64,000 nucleotides of DNA, taken from the NCBI GenBank assembly GCA_964023275.1, contig OZ029918.1:33168239-33232238 (forward strand), given 5' to 3'. The position numbers were made by a program, and so were the translations under genes. The notes under the pieces were generated by a model. The model had not been told where the DNA came from. It was given only the letters and a program-made list of their open reading frames with translations, and ran no database searches. Of the stretch, positions 1 to 10,704 are shown one piece after another. How positions within the stretch are numbered: position 1 is the stretch's first letter; the number at the start of each line of letters is the position of its first letter. This stretch comes from Norana najaformis (lineage: Eukaryota; Annelida; Clitellata; Crassiclitellata; Hormogastridae).

Positions 1-150
1 TAAATGTTAATGTATATGCAAGTGTAACTGTAAACGTAAACAATACACGTAAGTGTAAATGTACCTGTAAATATAAGTGTAAATGCAAATGTAATGTAAG
101 TGTAAATTTCAGTGTAAAATTCAGTTTTCTGTAAATTAATTTGAATGTCA
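1..150. repeat. Degenerate TGTAAA-type hexamer repeat
   Basis: The first ~140 bases are an irregular array built around TGTAAA/AAGTG words. It resembles a decayed short-period satellite or the tail of an interspersed element cut by the window edge. From 150 to 780 I see only AT-rich DNA without a supportable gene. Confidence 0.55.
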
Positions 151-789
151 CTGTAACACCTCGAGTATCACAAAAAGTTTGATAATAGTAAGCATAATAT
201 AGGCCTACAATGTAAAAATCACAGACATTTCCTCCGTAAATTACTGCTAATATCACAGTTACACAACGAAAACCACAATAATTTACTCTGAAACAATCCA
301 TAATTACAGTAATATAGCCTTTCACGCGTGCATTCCGTGGCTCATTTAATGCATTTTAAAAAGGCAACGTAGTAACGCCGGCGCCATCTTGCGAATAACA
401 AGAGAGCAAAAATGTTGTGGCTAACGGGATGGACGACAGCGGATTTTCCCCCGTAAGGAGCATTTTCCCGAACTAGCGTGCAGCTGCTTTGAGCGAGATA
501 GGCTAAGTAATGCCAAATATACGCCAAGAACAAATAATCCTAGCCATCTGGACTATTCGACACAGTTAATCTAAACATAAGCTTAGCAGCACAATTACAC
601 CCGAGACCAAAAATTGTCGAGTCCTTTACACTTTCACCCAGTTAAATAAACAGTTACTGTACACAGAGATAGCCTTCATGAAACGTCAGTCCGTGCAGGA
701 AAATCCGACACCGTTAAATAAACAGTAACGTCCAAGCTCAAACAGTGCTGCAGGGTGCCAGTCTTCTCTTTAGCAGGGGGGTCAGGCTT

Positions 790-1015
790 CTCATTTTCCT
801 ACCCAGTTTCACTCGCCCGATGGGGTGCGTGATAGTCAATAGTTAGGGTGTTGGACTATCAACCGAGGGATCGGAGATTGAAATTCCCGCCAAGTCATAT
901 AGATGTTTTAAGATTTCAGCTCCATTTGCGCTATAAAATGAGTATACTGACCATACGCTGTGGTGGAAAGACCAGGCGGCGAGGAGCGGACTGGCTACCC
1001 CTCATGTGCCGAGGT
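790..1015 (+). repeat. Possible tRNA-derived SINE, decayed
   Basis: The stretch starting near 815 has a tRNA-like layout. There is a GTGATAGTCAATAGTTAGGG-like A-box region and, about 40 bases on, a degenerate B-box (GGAGATTGAAATTCCC). It resembles the heads of better-preserved SINEs at 14131 and 60297. From 1015 to 1570 there is nothing I can support. Confidence 0.4.
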
Positions 1016-1573
1016 CAAGAAAAATGAAATCGCTAACACTTCATACTCATGGCTGCCTCTAACTCAAGGGACTTTCCACTCGCCATGCCAGTTCTTCATT
1101 TAGTTCAAGTTTCCTCACGTAGCAACAGTGGATCACTCAAATCTTGTCAGTCTGTATCGAAAGTCCGTTTCTTCGTCTGCCTCTCTCCGTCTTTCACTAT
1201 CAGTCTCTGCCCTTCTGCCTGTCTGTCTCTGCTTAATATTTAAGGACAGTCTGGCAAGACTTCAGCAAAAGATTGCAATCACCATATCTTACTGATATAC
1301 TGTAAGTGCAGTCATGATATCTCAAGATTGAAAGTAACATTGACTACCTTTTAATACCAGACAGTTTTTTTTTTATAAATGCACGCTTTAGTATGTCTGT
1401 CTGTCAGTGTCTTTGTCTACGTCATTGTGTCTGTTTATCTGTCTCTATCTATCTTTTATTTATGGATGTAAGTATCTAGATATGTATAGCGCATTTTAAG
1501 ACCTCTCAAAAACACTGAAGCTCAGCTTTTCCTAAGCGATTTAAGCAGGTACTACTTGAGATAAGCTGAAAAT

Positions 1574-1634
1574 GTTTCCTGTCTGCCTGCCTGCCTGCCT
1601 GCCTGCCAACCTGCCTGCCTGCCTGCCTGCCTGC

Positions 1635-1665
<31 letters not shown>
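1574..1665. repeat. (GCCT)n/(GTCT)n tetranucleotide microsatellite
   Basis: A run of GCCT units changes into a run of GTCT units near 1637. The 1665-2170 stretch after it holds no recognisable gene. Confidence 0.9.
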
Positions 1666-1666
<1 letters not shown>

Positions 1667-2171
1667 TCAGGTTAGCACTTCCTCGTTAACTGGTGTGTTC
1701 CGGTCGGTGTGCCCCATCTAGCGATACTGACGTAAACTAAGATTACTCAAGGTCTCGTTTCTCTCAGTGCGTGTAATAAATTTACAGCTCCAACGTAAAC
1801 CGATCTAAAATTAGAAGTTCGTCCTTGTTTCGAATCAGGGAACGATTTCTGCTGCTTGGGCAAATCAATTCGGATGCAATTGTAACGAGAAATTAACATA
1901 ATTATAAGATTAGATAAGGCAGTATTAAATTAATTGTGATGTGATTCGATTAATGCGCGGAAATGTTTAGGAAAATTCTGCAGCGGTTATAAAAGGCATC
2001 TCTTGAGGGTTAAAGGTCAGGAAATGAAAAGAATTCCTGGGATAAACAAATCTGGGGTGGGATAAAACACTTGTATAGTTGTTTGTATTTGGCCATTAAT
2101 TTCAGATAGCTCATTTTTTAAAACTCTTTAATGTTTTGAGAACTTATCACAATATTTGAGTCGGGCAGTAA

Positions 2172-2400
2172 TCGTAATCTCGAAATTTCTAAAGCGCTAC
2201 TTAAAAGCTAAGAGTAGAGCACCAGCTTATTCACGAGCGCTGCGTCAAGTCAGTGGGGTTGTCCAGAAATGCCATGTCAAGAACCAAGTCCGGTTGCCAG
2301 AAGAGCAGAGAGAGAAGGGGGAGAGGAGCTGTTAGGGTGGGTTGTGTTTAAGCTGAGAGAAATGGAAAGACAGCGGATTGAATGGATCAGGGTGGGATTT
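2172..2400 (-). mobile_element. Retroelement 3' end, antisense copy
   Basis: The block begins with the complement of a LINE/SINE tail (CTCGAAATTTCTAAAGCGCT) and continues through TTATTCACGAGCGCTGCGTC and GGTTGCCAGAAGAGCAGAG. The reverse complement of 46437-46650 matches it closely over about 200 bases. That second copy lies just downstream of a reverse-transcriptase fragment with the same kind of tail, so this is probably a retroposon 3' end. An ORF across it is not a gene. Confidence 0.65.
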
Positions 2401-2419
2401 CTGGAAAAGGTGGGTCTTG

Positions 2420-3900
2420 CATATGCAATGTTATGTTATGTTATGCTATGTTATGTTACGTTGTCATTCACGGTAAGACTGAGTTTGATATCTGACGTAA
2501 GCAAAGCAAATGTATGCCATAATGTTATATCTTGTTAGGAAACAGCGCTGGAGATTGTACATTATCTGACACAAGTGAATTATTGTTACCATTATTAAGT
2601 TAAAGATTCATACAGTGTTTAATCTTCTTTTAGTTCTGATGGATTAGAACAGACTGGAATGTTTAAAAGGGCTGGTGGAAGAAATAAGGACTGACAAATC
2701 TACCTTCTAGAATTTCTTCGCCTGCAACACAAATTAACCATGAAATTTGTGAAACGTGCTTCTCGAAAGGGCCTTGGTTTCCACTTGCGTCTTCACGCAT
2801 GGCATGATGTTCCAAAAGACCAGTTTTGCTTCATGTTCAAGTTCACTTAGGTATCTCCATGTTTATGATGATTTAGATCAAATCAATTATGATGATGATG
2901 ATTATGATGAGTAAATCAATGATTATGCGATGACTATGATGGTTTTGATTAAGATAATCATCACTGCTACGATAACTGATGATGTGCTTAACGCGAGAAA
3001 GACCTTGTTTTAAATCAAAACCTATGTATAAATTGATATCTTTGAACTTTAACGAATAATGCAGAACCTGGAAAGAAATAAATCTACGAAATCAAATTTA
3101 TCCTTGAACTTATGGCCAAACTGAACTCTGAATTGCTCCAATGTACATTTCAACTTTCAGCCAATGTAACGTACATTTGAACTGTCAACTAAACTATCCT
3201 CAGGTAACTCAGATTACTTAGTTGCCTCAGGTAACTAAGGTAAGGTATACAGAAGGTATTGCTTAGGCCTATCCGATGTAGGCTCCCTCTTTGTCTTGTG
3301 GACTGACCTTCTGGATATCGACCTTAGCTTTGGTGCATCGTCGGTTAATGGTTTGTGTATTACACACCGGCGCGATAGAAGTTACAAATTACAATTACAA
3401 TTAATCCTTTCTTTCGACTCCTCTTATAATGTGCTACTGATTTGGAAATTGAGGTGATTTTCGTTTAACCTTATATAAAACAAGTCTTAGCATTTGAACT
3501 CTACATTCAAACTTTCAACCAAAATCATGTGCATTTGAGCTTTTAGCTACGATAATACGCGCAATACAACATAATAGCTTCGCCATGATCGGGTGCTTCA
3601 TTCTTGAACAGACTGCAATGCAACCTGCCACATGAGCTCTTTGTCCATTCTCTTCCTTTATTTTGCAAGCGGTAGAAGACCATTCCATTCGATCATGTTG
3701 TCACATCGAAGCTGGAAGCGCCTCTGAGAGTAGTTTGTTCTGTAAGAAGCGCTATATAAGTTATCAAATACAATACCTGATGAGTATTCTTGAAGGGCGC
3801 TATATAACTCTACTCTGTGCAGTTACAATTACGAAAATACGCTCTTGAACTTTCAACTGAGCGAATGTTAAACTTTGAACTGAGCTAATTTCTTTTTAAA
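2420..3900. other. Non-genic DNA left of the LIM gene
   Basis: It contains a short ATGTT repeat (2424-2460), a GAT-rich patch (2890-2970) and, at 3690-3840, tandem pieces of a retroposon tail with GCGCTATATAA and ATTACAATTAC words. I looked here on the minus strand for the last LIM exon expected for an FHL protein (a W-H-N-D-C-F motif) and did not find it. Confidence 0.5.
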
Positions 3901-3959
3901 TCCCCAACCACCTTAGTTGACCTTTTGACCCAGATAGGTCACGCTTGATCGCCACCTAC

Positions 3960-4578
3960 CGGTTATAGGCGTCTTACAGGTGTTGCATCTCTTGGCAAAT
4001 AGTTTCCCGTAGCAGTCGACGCAGTAGGGCTGATTTTCGACGGCCGTGTATCGCTCGCGGGCCAGCTGCTTGTGACAATAGGTGCAGAGGAAGCACTCGC
4101 GGTGCCATGGACTGTTCTTGTAGATGATGCCTCCACGTGCAATCACCTTTTTGCACATCAAAGCAAAAACAGGTCAACAGTTTTTCTCTTACACCGGCAG
4201 GGCAAGGCGGAAGCGCCTCTGAGCAGATGTACTGAAGAGGCGTTATTTAACTAACGTATATAGATATATTGAATCTATATGAATGATATGTGTATAGACA
4301 TATATGTATAATATATATATATATATATATTGAAGAGGTGTTATATATATGCTTTATATAAATGAATGCATTATATAAATGAATGATTAAGCAATGCAAA
4401 CAAATAAATAAACTGTAAAATAAAACGTAAGATGACCTTCTGCGACGATAATGACGATAATGAAGACAAAAACAATGATTATCATATGATGAAGATGAAT
4501 AGAAGTAGGAGAAAATAATGAGACCGTGATGCTTATGAATATGAATACGATTACGATTATGATTAAGATTACGATTAC

Positions 4579-4609
<31 letters not shown>

Positions 4610-4646
4610 GTGGTGATGATGATGATGATGATAATGATGGTAATGG

Positions 4647-4702
<56 letters not shown>

Positions 4703-6466
4703 GTAATGGTGATGATGATGAAGAAGAAGAAGATGATGATGATGATGATTATGATGATGATGCGATGACGTGTAAGCGGTGTTGATGGACATCGTACCCC
4801 TTTGCACTTGGTGCACTGCTGGCCGAACTGTCGTTCGTAGCAGGGTACGCAGATGACGTCCTGCCCACGTGGTATGAAACTCTTCGTCCCAATCAGTTTG
4901 TGACAGACCTTGCAGCAGAAGCACTCGGCATGCCACTGACGGCCCTTGTGTTCGTACTTCTTCATACCTGCATCCATTGTCCAGTTCACATCGCCCTCAG
5001 CAACTCCAAGTGTAACCTACTCCGTGCATGCTCAGAATCTAGGATGGCCTAGCCTAATCCAGTCTAGCTTAACTAAATCTAATATAGATTAATCCGGCCT
5101 AATCTAATCAATTTGATCGGATCCAACCTGATTGGGCCTGACTTGACCTGACTTTGACCTTACCCAACGAAATCCAGTGCAATCTAATCTAGTCCAAATT
5201 AGTCTAGTCTAGTCTAGTCCTGTCCAGTCCAATCCAGTCCAATCCAGTGTAATCTAATCTAATATAACCTAACCTAACCCAAACTAACCTTACTTAACCT
5301 AACCTAACCTATTCTATTCTTCTAATCCAATCCAAACCCATCCAATCCAATCGAGTGCAATCTAATCCAATAAAATCCAGTCTAAATGGCTCAGTGGAAG
5401 TTACTGTAGGTGAGTAAGTAAGCTAGTAATACTGTGAAACTACAACTGTTCTGGACGGTGTGTGTACCTGCGCGAAAGATGTTACCGCAGAGTGTACAAC
5501 GGGCGGCGAATCTGTTTTCGTAGCAGGGGGCGCAGTAGAGCTGGTCGTTCTTGAGGGCGAAAGGGTGGTCGATGAGCGAAGACGAACATCCGGAACACTT
5601 GAAACACTTGTCATGCCAGTGCTTCTCCTTGTAAGACAAATCCTGAACGGCAACACACCATCACAAACGCATGAGATTGGCTGACGATACTAATGCAATC
5701 AGGATCAGGATCATAGGATCATAGGATCATAGGACTAGGATTAAGCATAAGAACTAGGATTAAGATTAGGATAAGGATTCAGGGTTAGGACTAGGATTTA
5801 GGACTAAGAGTGGGATTAAGGATTAGGACTAGGAATAATACTAAGATTAAGATAAGGATTAAGACTACGATTAGGGCTAGCACTAAGGTTATGGAGAGGA
5901 TTAGAATTAGGGTTAATATCAGGTTTAAGATAAGGATTAGGAATAACACAACTATGATTAGCACTACAGAATTAGTGCTACGACTAAGACTAGGCAAATG
6001 GTTAGGATTGAGAAGAGGAATGTAACAAGCATAAGGATTGCGATTAAGAATAGACATAATATAACGACTGGGATTAGGGCTTGAACTCTCATTAGTATAA
6101 GGAATAACATTAGGGCTAGGATTAGGACAAGGATTATGATTAAGACAGATACTTATGGTAGGATTAGAAGCATGATTAAGATTACGATAAGGACTTGGAT
6201 TAACATTATGATTAGGACTTGGATTATGACAAGGTTGAGGATTTTGAGTGTGCAGTGACGTATACCTTGAAGTCGCAGGTGATTGGAGTCTTGCATTTGT
6301 CGCAGATGTTTGCGAACAGGTCTTCGTAGCATTTCTTGCAGTAGGGACGGTCATCATGCAGGATGTAGCGCTGTCCAGTCAGGCTGACCTTGCAGTGGAG
6401 GCAGATGAACTGACCGCTCTGCCAGTCCTGCTCCAGCGACTTTGTGAAGTCAGCCGAAAACAGCAG
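3960..6466 (-). CDS. FHL: FHL/Limpet-type LIM-only protein (3'-partial, four LIM exons)
   Basis: Four exons on the minus strand encode consecutive LIM zinc fingers: 6466-6266, 5642-5468, 4967-4798 and 4146-3960. Phases join cleanly (0, 1, 0, 1), with GT donors at the junctions expected for FHL2 and fly Limpet. The first exon opens inside a LIM domain (LLFSADFTKSLEQDW, then CLHC), ends with PYCKKCYEDLFANICDKCK, and matches Limpet better than the half-LIM start of vertebrate FHL2. The others carry HWHDKCFKCSGC, QWHAECFCCKVC with IGTKSFIP, and PWHRECFLCTYC, each followed by CxxCY. These proteins are LIM scaffolds that link cytoskeleton, muscle sarcomere and transcription cofactors. The final LIM domain is missing from the window and probably lies beyond position 1. 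At least one upstream exon with the first CxxC of the opening LIM domain is also unassigned. An (ATG)n tract sits directly behind exon 3. Confidence 0.9.
4575..4765. repeat. (GAT)n microsatellite in LIM gene intron
   Basis: About 190 bases of ATGATG with AAG and GTA interruptions lie in the intron between the third and fourth visible LIM exons. They end about 30 bases from the exon 3 donor at 4797. The poly-His, poly-Ile and poly-Met ORFs here are artefacts of this repeat. Confidence 0.95.
5040..5385. repeat. Degenerate pentamer repeat (CTAAT/CCAAT family)
   Basis: About 340 bases of variants on a five-base word (CTAAT, CCAAT, CTAGT, CTAAC) fill the intron between the LIM exons at 4967 and 5468. 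The period is regular but units diverge, which suggests an old expansion. Confidence 0.85.
5690..6238. repeat. Degenerate hexamer repeat (AGGATT family)
   Basis: About 550 bases built from AGGATT, AGGACT and AAGATT variants fill the intron between the LIM exons at 5642 and 6266. The repeat word differs from that of the neighbouring intron. Ile/Asn-rich or Arg/Ile-rich ORFs in it are artefacts. Confidence 0.85.
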
Positions 6467-6669
6467 CTGCAGCAACCACCAAACAAACACCGCAGATGCC
6501 TAATATGCATGTGACTCATTCAGTCATTAACTCATTAATTTGTTAATTCATTGAACTGGTTCCCTTGTCTCGTCCTCACGTAGAGGCCGATGGTGGTGGC
6601 TGACCTGAGGTGGCCGTTGCCAGAGATAGCACAAACAGCCTACAATGAGGGATACGGTGTACGAGCATC

Positions 6670-7156
6670 AGACTGAATACAAAACTCTGCCTATGCAAGA
6701 TATGCAATCTGCTTGTCCTTCTGGATGCAGCGGAGACTTGGACACAAACGAAGGACTTGGAGACGTGGTTCGATGCCTTTCAACAAAGGTGCCTGAGGAG
6801 AAAACTGCGCATTCTCTATACGGATCACGTTACCAACGCTGCTGATCGACACACGGTGTATAGTCCAATGTTGGAGATGATCCAACCAACGAGGTTCTCT
6901 GAATGTTTGAGTATATCGCGCATTGCTACAGCGAACAGGACCACGCCAGAGATCTGCCTGCTATGGTATCTACCCTCTCCAAGAGGCTGGAGGAAACCGG
7001 CTGGAAGCCCTCGCCCCATGTGTACTCGAGCGGCGGAGTCTGACCGGCGCCCACTGAACTTCGGACTACATGCAACCTGGAGACGAGCCCAGAGTACAAA
7101 TGGCTGGCAGCATGTTGTGGAAACGGCAACGCTTAAGAAAACGGCACGCCAGGGAT
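6670..7156 (+). mobile_element. Non-LTR retrotransposon reverse-transcriptase C-terminus fragment
   Basis: Read on the plus strand with frame breaks, the segment encodes the C-terminal end of an endonuclease-reverse-transcriptase polyprotein. Signature pieces are AETWTQTKDLETWFDAFQQR, YTDHVTNA, RRPLNFGLHATWRRAQ and VETATLKKTARQG, closed by TGA at about 7156. It is followed at once by a long GATGAT/GATTGATGAA array (7157-7360), which looks like an expanded 3' tail. Upstream of about 6670 the element is truncated. It lies 5' of the visible LIM exons in opposite orientation. Confidence 0.85.
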
Positions 7157-7360
7157 GATGATGATTGATGAAGATGATTATGATGATGATGATGATGATG
7201 ATGATTGATGAAGATGATAATGATGATGACGATGATGATTGATGAAGATAATGATGATGATTATGATGAAGTTGATAACGATGATGATAACGATGATAAT
7301 GACAACGACTCGTGATGATGATGATGATGATGCTGATGATGATGATGATCATGATCATGA
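7157..7360. repeat. (GATGAT)n / GATTGATGAA microsatellite
   Basis: Imperfect ATG-rich triplets with intercalated TTGATGAAG words begin directly at the 3' end of the reverse-transcriptase fragment, consistent with growth from a retroposon tail. Confidence 0.9.
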
Positions 7361-7439
7361 TGAATACTTCTCCATGGAGCAGCTTTCATGTCGCGCTAAC
7401 AACATTTTTGAGATTTATGTTAACATTTACATTCAGTTA

Positions 7440-8020
7440 TTCGTTTATTCCTTCATTCATTCAATTTTTCTTTCTTTCGTTCATCCATCCATTCATTCAT
7501 TCATTCGTTTGTTCCTTCATTCATTTCTTGTTTCGATCGACTTTCTTACATTCGTGCACCATTTAATAGTTCTACAGATGTCTAAAGTATATATCTTTCT
7601 ACCGATCTAAGTGACCCACAGATGAACTTGACCTGACCTTGTGATTACGAATTCCAGACGACCTTCGTCGTTCTCTTCTGTGTTCATCTGTTCAATTGCA
7701 AATCAATTACATCAACATTTGTAATATTTTCCAAAATTATTGTACGTAAACTCGCTATGTCTGTGTATCAAAATTATCGCCTCTTCAGATATCAAGATAT
7801 CTAGAAACCCATGATAATGATAATAATGATTACGACGACGACAATGATAATGAAGGTGAGTGATGATGATGAAGATGATGATGAGTGAAGATGAGTGATG
7901 ATGATGAAGACGATGACGACAATTTTGATGATGAGTAATGATGAGTGATAATGAGTGATGATGGGTGATGATGAATGATTATGAGTGATGATTATGATGA
8001 TGATAACGACGACTAAGTAG
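7440..8020. repeat. TTCATTCA-type tract and a second GAT microsatellite
   Basis: From 7440 to 7560 there is an ATTC/TTCA tetranucleotide tract. After some unique DNA, 7810-8015 is another GAT/GAA/GTGATGA array. No gene is supported between them. Confidence 0.8.
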
Positions 8021-8028
8021 GGACTCAC

Positions 8029-8269
8029 ATGCGTCCTGGTCAGGGTCGATTTTCGTGGCTGTGTGAACGCTGTTTCCCTGGTCACGTAGGTCCTGCGGCA
8101 GAAGTTCTTCGTGGGGGGTTGAGATCCTGTCCGGAGGCGACGAAGAAGGGGCTGAGGCACTGGAAAACGACGCCGAGTTGACTACGGAAGCCTCCGACCA
8201 GTTGTGTGACACGCTGCCCCGACGGTACTTACCAGGTGGAACCACGGACGGATCGGCAGCACCCGTCAC
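8029..8269 (-). CDS. Candidate exon, Ser/Pro-rich, unknown product
   Basis: On the minus strand this block has an acceptor-like TTTGTACAG before 8269 and a strong donor (GTGAGT) after 8029. In between is an open, GC-rich reading frame containing SVSHNWSEASVVNSASFSSA and LLPQDLRDQGNSVHTATK. A second donor-like GTAAGT at 8232 would cut it to 37 bases. I do not recognise the protein. Position and strand would allow it to be an N-terminal exon of the LIM gene, but its end phase (1) does not fit the first visible LIM exon directly, so at least one exon would have to intervene. Confidence 0.35.
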
Positions 8270-8435
8270 CTGTACAAACACCCAGGGGATAAGTACTGAC
8301 ATCTACCTCCACTATATATATATATGTGTGTGTGTATATATATATATATTTATATATAGGACTACAGCAGTTGAATCTGCGTGTAGCAACTGCCGCAGGT
8401 AAACAGGTGAACATTTACAGAAAACGTGGGTTGCA

Positions 8436-8580
<145 letters not shown>

Positions 8581-8724
8581 CACCAGTGCCTAGAAGGCGG
8601 AGAGAAAGATGGACAAAGACAAATACACATGTTCACACATGTAAAGGAGATAGCCAGAAAAACGACTCAGACAGTTTTATCACCGGATGTATTCCCTATA
8701 AACCAGCCACCCACTTAGATCAGA

Positions 8725-9110
8725 CATACACAGATAGACAGACAGACAGACAGATACGCACATAGACACCCACAAACACATAAATATATATGACTTAAAG
8801 ACAAACATACTGCTAAAATAAAGAGACAGGAAGACAGAAAGACAGACAGACAGACGAACAGAGTGACAGGTAAAGCAAAAAGTGGTATGGCAAGATAAGA
8901 CTGGTGTTAATAAAGAATTGACAATAATAATAATAATAATAATAATAATAATCATAAAAATTAAAAAAAATAATAATGTTAATATTAATGTCAATAATAA
9001 TAATAATAATAATTACAGTTTATTTCTCCGGAGCGTTTTTTATAAGTTCCGAGGGATCATAAGTACCTCCGGTAAAATAATAATAATAATAATAATACAA
9101 CGATAGCAAT
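8725..9110. repeat. (GACA)n and (AAT)n microsatellites
   Basis: 8735-8870 holds interrupted GACA/CAGA repeats. 8924-9020 and 9077-9110 hold AAT repeats. No gene is supported. Confidence 0.85.
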
Positions 9111-9235
9111 AACAAGAGCAATAATAGTAATACTACTAGCACCAGTAATAGGCTCTGGTTAGACACTTTAAATCGGGTTTTCCGCTGCTATGTACAGTAT
9201 TCGTCATTTTCCTTTTATTTCCGTCACTGCATTGT

Positions 9236-9420
9236 TTGGGATAGTGCCAGTCCCAAGCCTGGATAAAGCAGGAGGGCGACGTCAATGGCCTTTGATGCCA
9301 TAAGATGTCGTTAAACATTGGAACTACTACTATCTCTGGTTTATGTACCTTTATTGTAAGCTTAGGTAGACGTCACTCAACGGCCTTGGCAGCCGTGAGA
9401 TGTCGTTAAGCATTGGAAAC
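9236..9420 (+). repeat. Interspersed repeat, one full and one partial copy
   Basis: 9236-9322 contains the words GTCCCAAGCCTGGATAAAG, GAGGGCGACGTCAATGG and TAAGATGTCGTTAAACATTGG. The same order of words recurs at 24640-24722 inside the DPYS gene. A partial copy (GACGTCACTCAACGGCC, then GAGATGTCGTTAAGCATTGG) follows at 9367-9420. The family is not identified; it is probably a retroposon 3' end. Confidence 0.7.
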
Positions 9421-9519
9421 TGTTAACAAACTACTAATTCTACTAATCACAAGTTCTCCTAGAACAAAAGTCGTGTGCATGGCGAGGTTGACGTGACCGG
9501 CACTGGCAGCAATAAGTTG

Positions 9520-9629
9520 TCGATAATAGTAATAGTAGCAGTAGCAGTAGTAGTAGTGGTAGTAGTAGTAGTGATAGTAGTAGTAGTAAAAATAATAATA
9601 ATAACAACAACAATAATAATACAAATAAA

Positions 9630-9664
<35 letters not shown>

Positions 9665-9758
9665 CTATAATGATAATGATAAATAATAATGATAAAGATA
9701 ATGATAATGATAATGAAAATGATAATTTTCATCATCATCGTCGTCGTCTTCATCATCA
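9520..9758. repeat. Compound AGT/AAT/GATAAT/ATC microsatellite
   Basis: Triplet runs change from AGT to AAT to GATAAT and finally to CATCATCGTCGTC. The last run reaches the stop codon of the small minus-strand ORF at 9759. Confidence 0.9.
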
Positions 9759-9893
9759 TCAATTGGCATCTGCCAAACTGACCCATCGGCGAGTGCGTGC
9801 GTAGAGTCGACAGCATGCGAAGAGGATTTCTGTTGCTACGGCAACCACGAAAACGACGACAATGGCGGCGGCGATCTGAAGACTGTCGACCAT
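9759..9893 (-). CDS. Candidate membrane micropeptide or first exon, 44 codons
   Basis: The minus-strand ORF starts at an ATG whose complement is 9891-9893 and encodes 44 residues ending in TGA. Residues about 7-28 are strongly hydrophobic (IAAAIVVVFVVAVATEILFA). They are followed by CCRLYARTRR, a pattern of one transmembrane helix with a basic cytosolic flank. A promoter-like block lies immediately upstream. The opposite strand is also open over the same bases, with a TAG acceptor-like site at 9807-9809 and a GTGAGT donor-like site at 9957-9962. That frame would encode an acidic exon (GRVYDDVDDDVNDD). I cannot decide which strand is coding; I slightly prefer the minus reading because of the promoter elements. 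No family is recognised. Confidence 0.35.
   Translation of the reverse strand: MVDSLQIAAAIVVVFVVAVATEILFACCRLYARTRRWVSLADAN
9832..9845. promoter_or_regulatory. X-box (RFX-type) motif
   Basis: The 14-mer GTTGCTACGGCAAC, read on the minus strand as GTTGCC-GT-AGCAAC, meets the RFX consensus GTNRCC-N(0-3)-RGYAAC in full. It lies within the small ORF, about 50 bases past its ATG. Function is an inference. Confidence 0.45.
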
Positions 9894-9928
9894 AATCAGG
9901 CGCTGTCCTCTACCGGCCGGGTCTACGA

Positions 9929-10020
9929 TGACGTCGACGATGACGTCAACGATGACGTGAGTCCACCAGGCGGTGGGCGGAGCTTGGCAGCAGCAGATGA
10001 AATCCTATCGTCCAATGAGT
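9929..10020 (-). promoter_or_regulatory. Promoter-like block: three CREs at 12-bp spacing, GC box, CCAAT box
   Basis: TGACGTCG (9929-9936), palindromic TGACGTCA (9941-9948) and TGACGTGA (9953-9960) recur every 12 bases, each preceded by ACGA. About 12 bases further is GGTGGGCGG, and near 10012 a CCAAT. Seen from the minus strand the order is CCAAT, GC box, CREs, then the ATG at 9893, as in compact CREB/ATF-driven promoters. This could serve the 44-codon ORF or a transcript running towards the LIM gene. Confidence 0.5.
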
Positions 10021-10149
10021 GGAAAGCTGCACTCGAGCATCATATGGGTCGTCCCTGTGTTGGCCGCTGATCGTGCGGCCAACAGACAGACGGACGGTAC
10101 CTAGGCACAAAACCCATCTGCTTTTAATTACTGATAGGACATTTTAGAG

Positions 10150-10450
10150 ATACTTAAGGCGCTGTGTAAATGGACAGATACATACATGCATACATGCATA
10201 GACACATTTCGGTTTTGGTCATGTGGAAAAATGCCAGTTAACCAAATTCCATGCAACAAATTGCCAGATTCATACATTCATACATAAATACATAAATACA
10301 TACATGCATGCATTTATGCATTCATGCATACATACATACATAAAAACAAAATGACAGACAGACCGACACACGGACAGGAAGACAGACAGACACTCAGGCA
10401 GACAGCCAGACACGCAGACAGACACAGACAGACATAAATACAGACACGCA
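10150..10450. repeat. (CATA)n and (GACA)n tetranucleotide tracts
   Basis: CATACATGCATA words at 10170-10340 and GACAGACA words at 10350-10450. ORFs rich in Cys, Leu and Ser on the minus strand are artefacts. 10450-10700 shows no supportable gene. Confidence 0.8.
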
Positions 10451-10704
10451 GACATATTGGTTTGGCCATGAGGAAATAGTTCCAGTTGACTGATTCCGCA
10501 CTTTATACGAATAGCAGGATTTGATGGACAGAGAAACAAAGGGAGACGACGATTGCAATGAATAGACAATAGAAACGAAGACATTGTTATGACTTGGACT
10601 AAGCATTCGAAAAGTTTCAATATCAAATAATAGAAAAGATTGGAAATCATACATATGCACCCATCGACGCCAAATGGCTTACGCAAGGAAATGGCCGTGC
10701 TGAT

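Noticed and set aside
4526..4989. Poly-Met, poly-His and poly-Ile ORFs
   Set aside because: Translations of an intronic GAT repeat in different frames; only the LIM exon at 4967-4798 is real.
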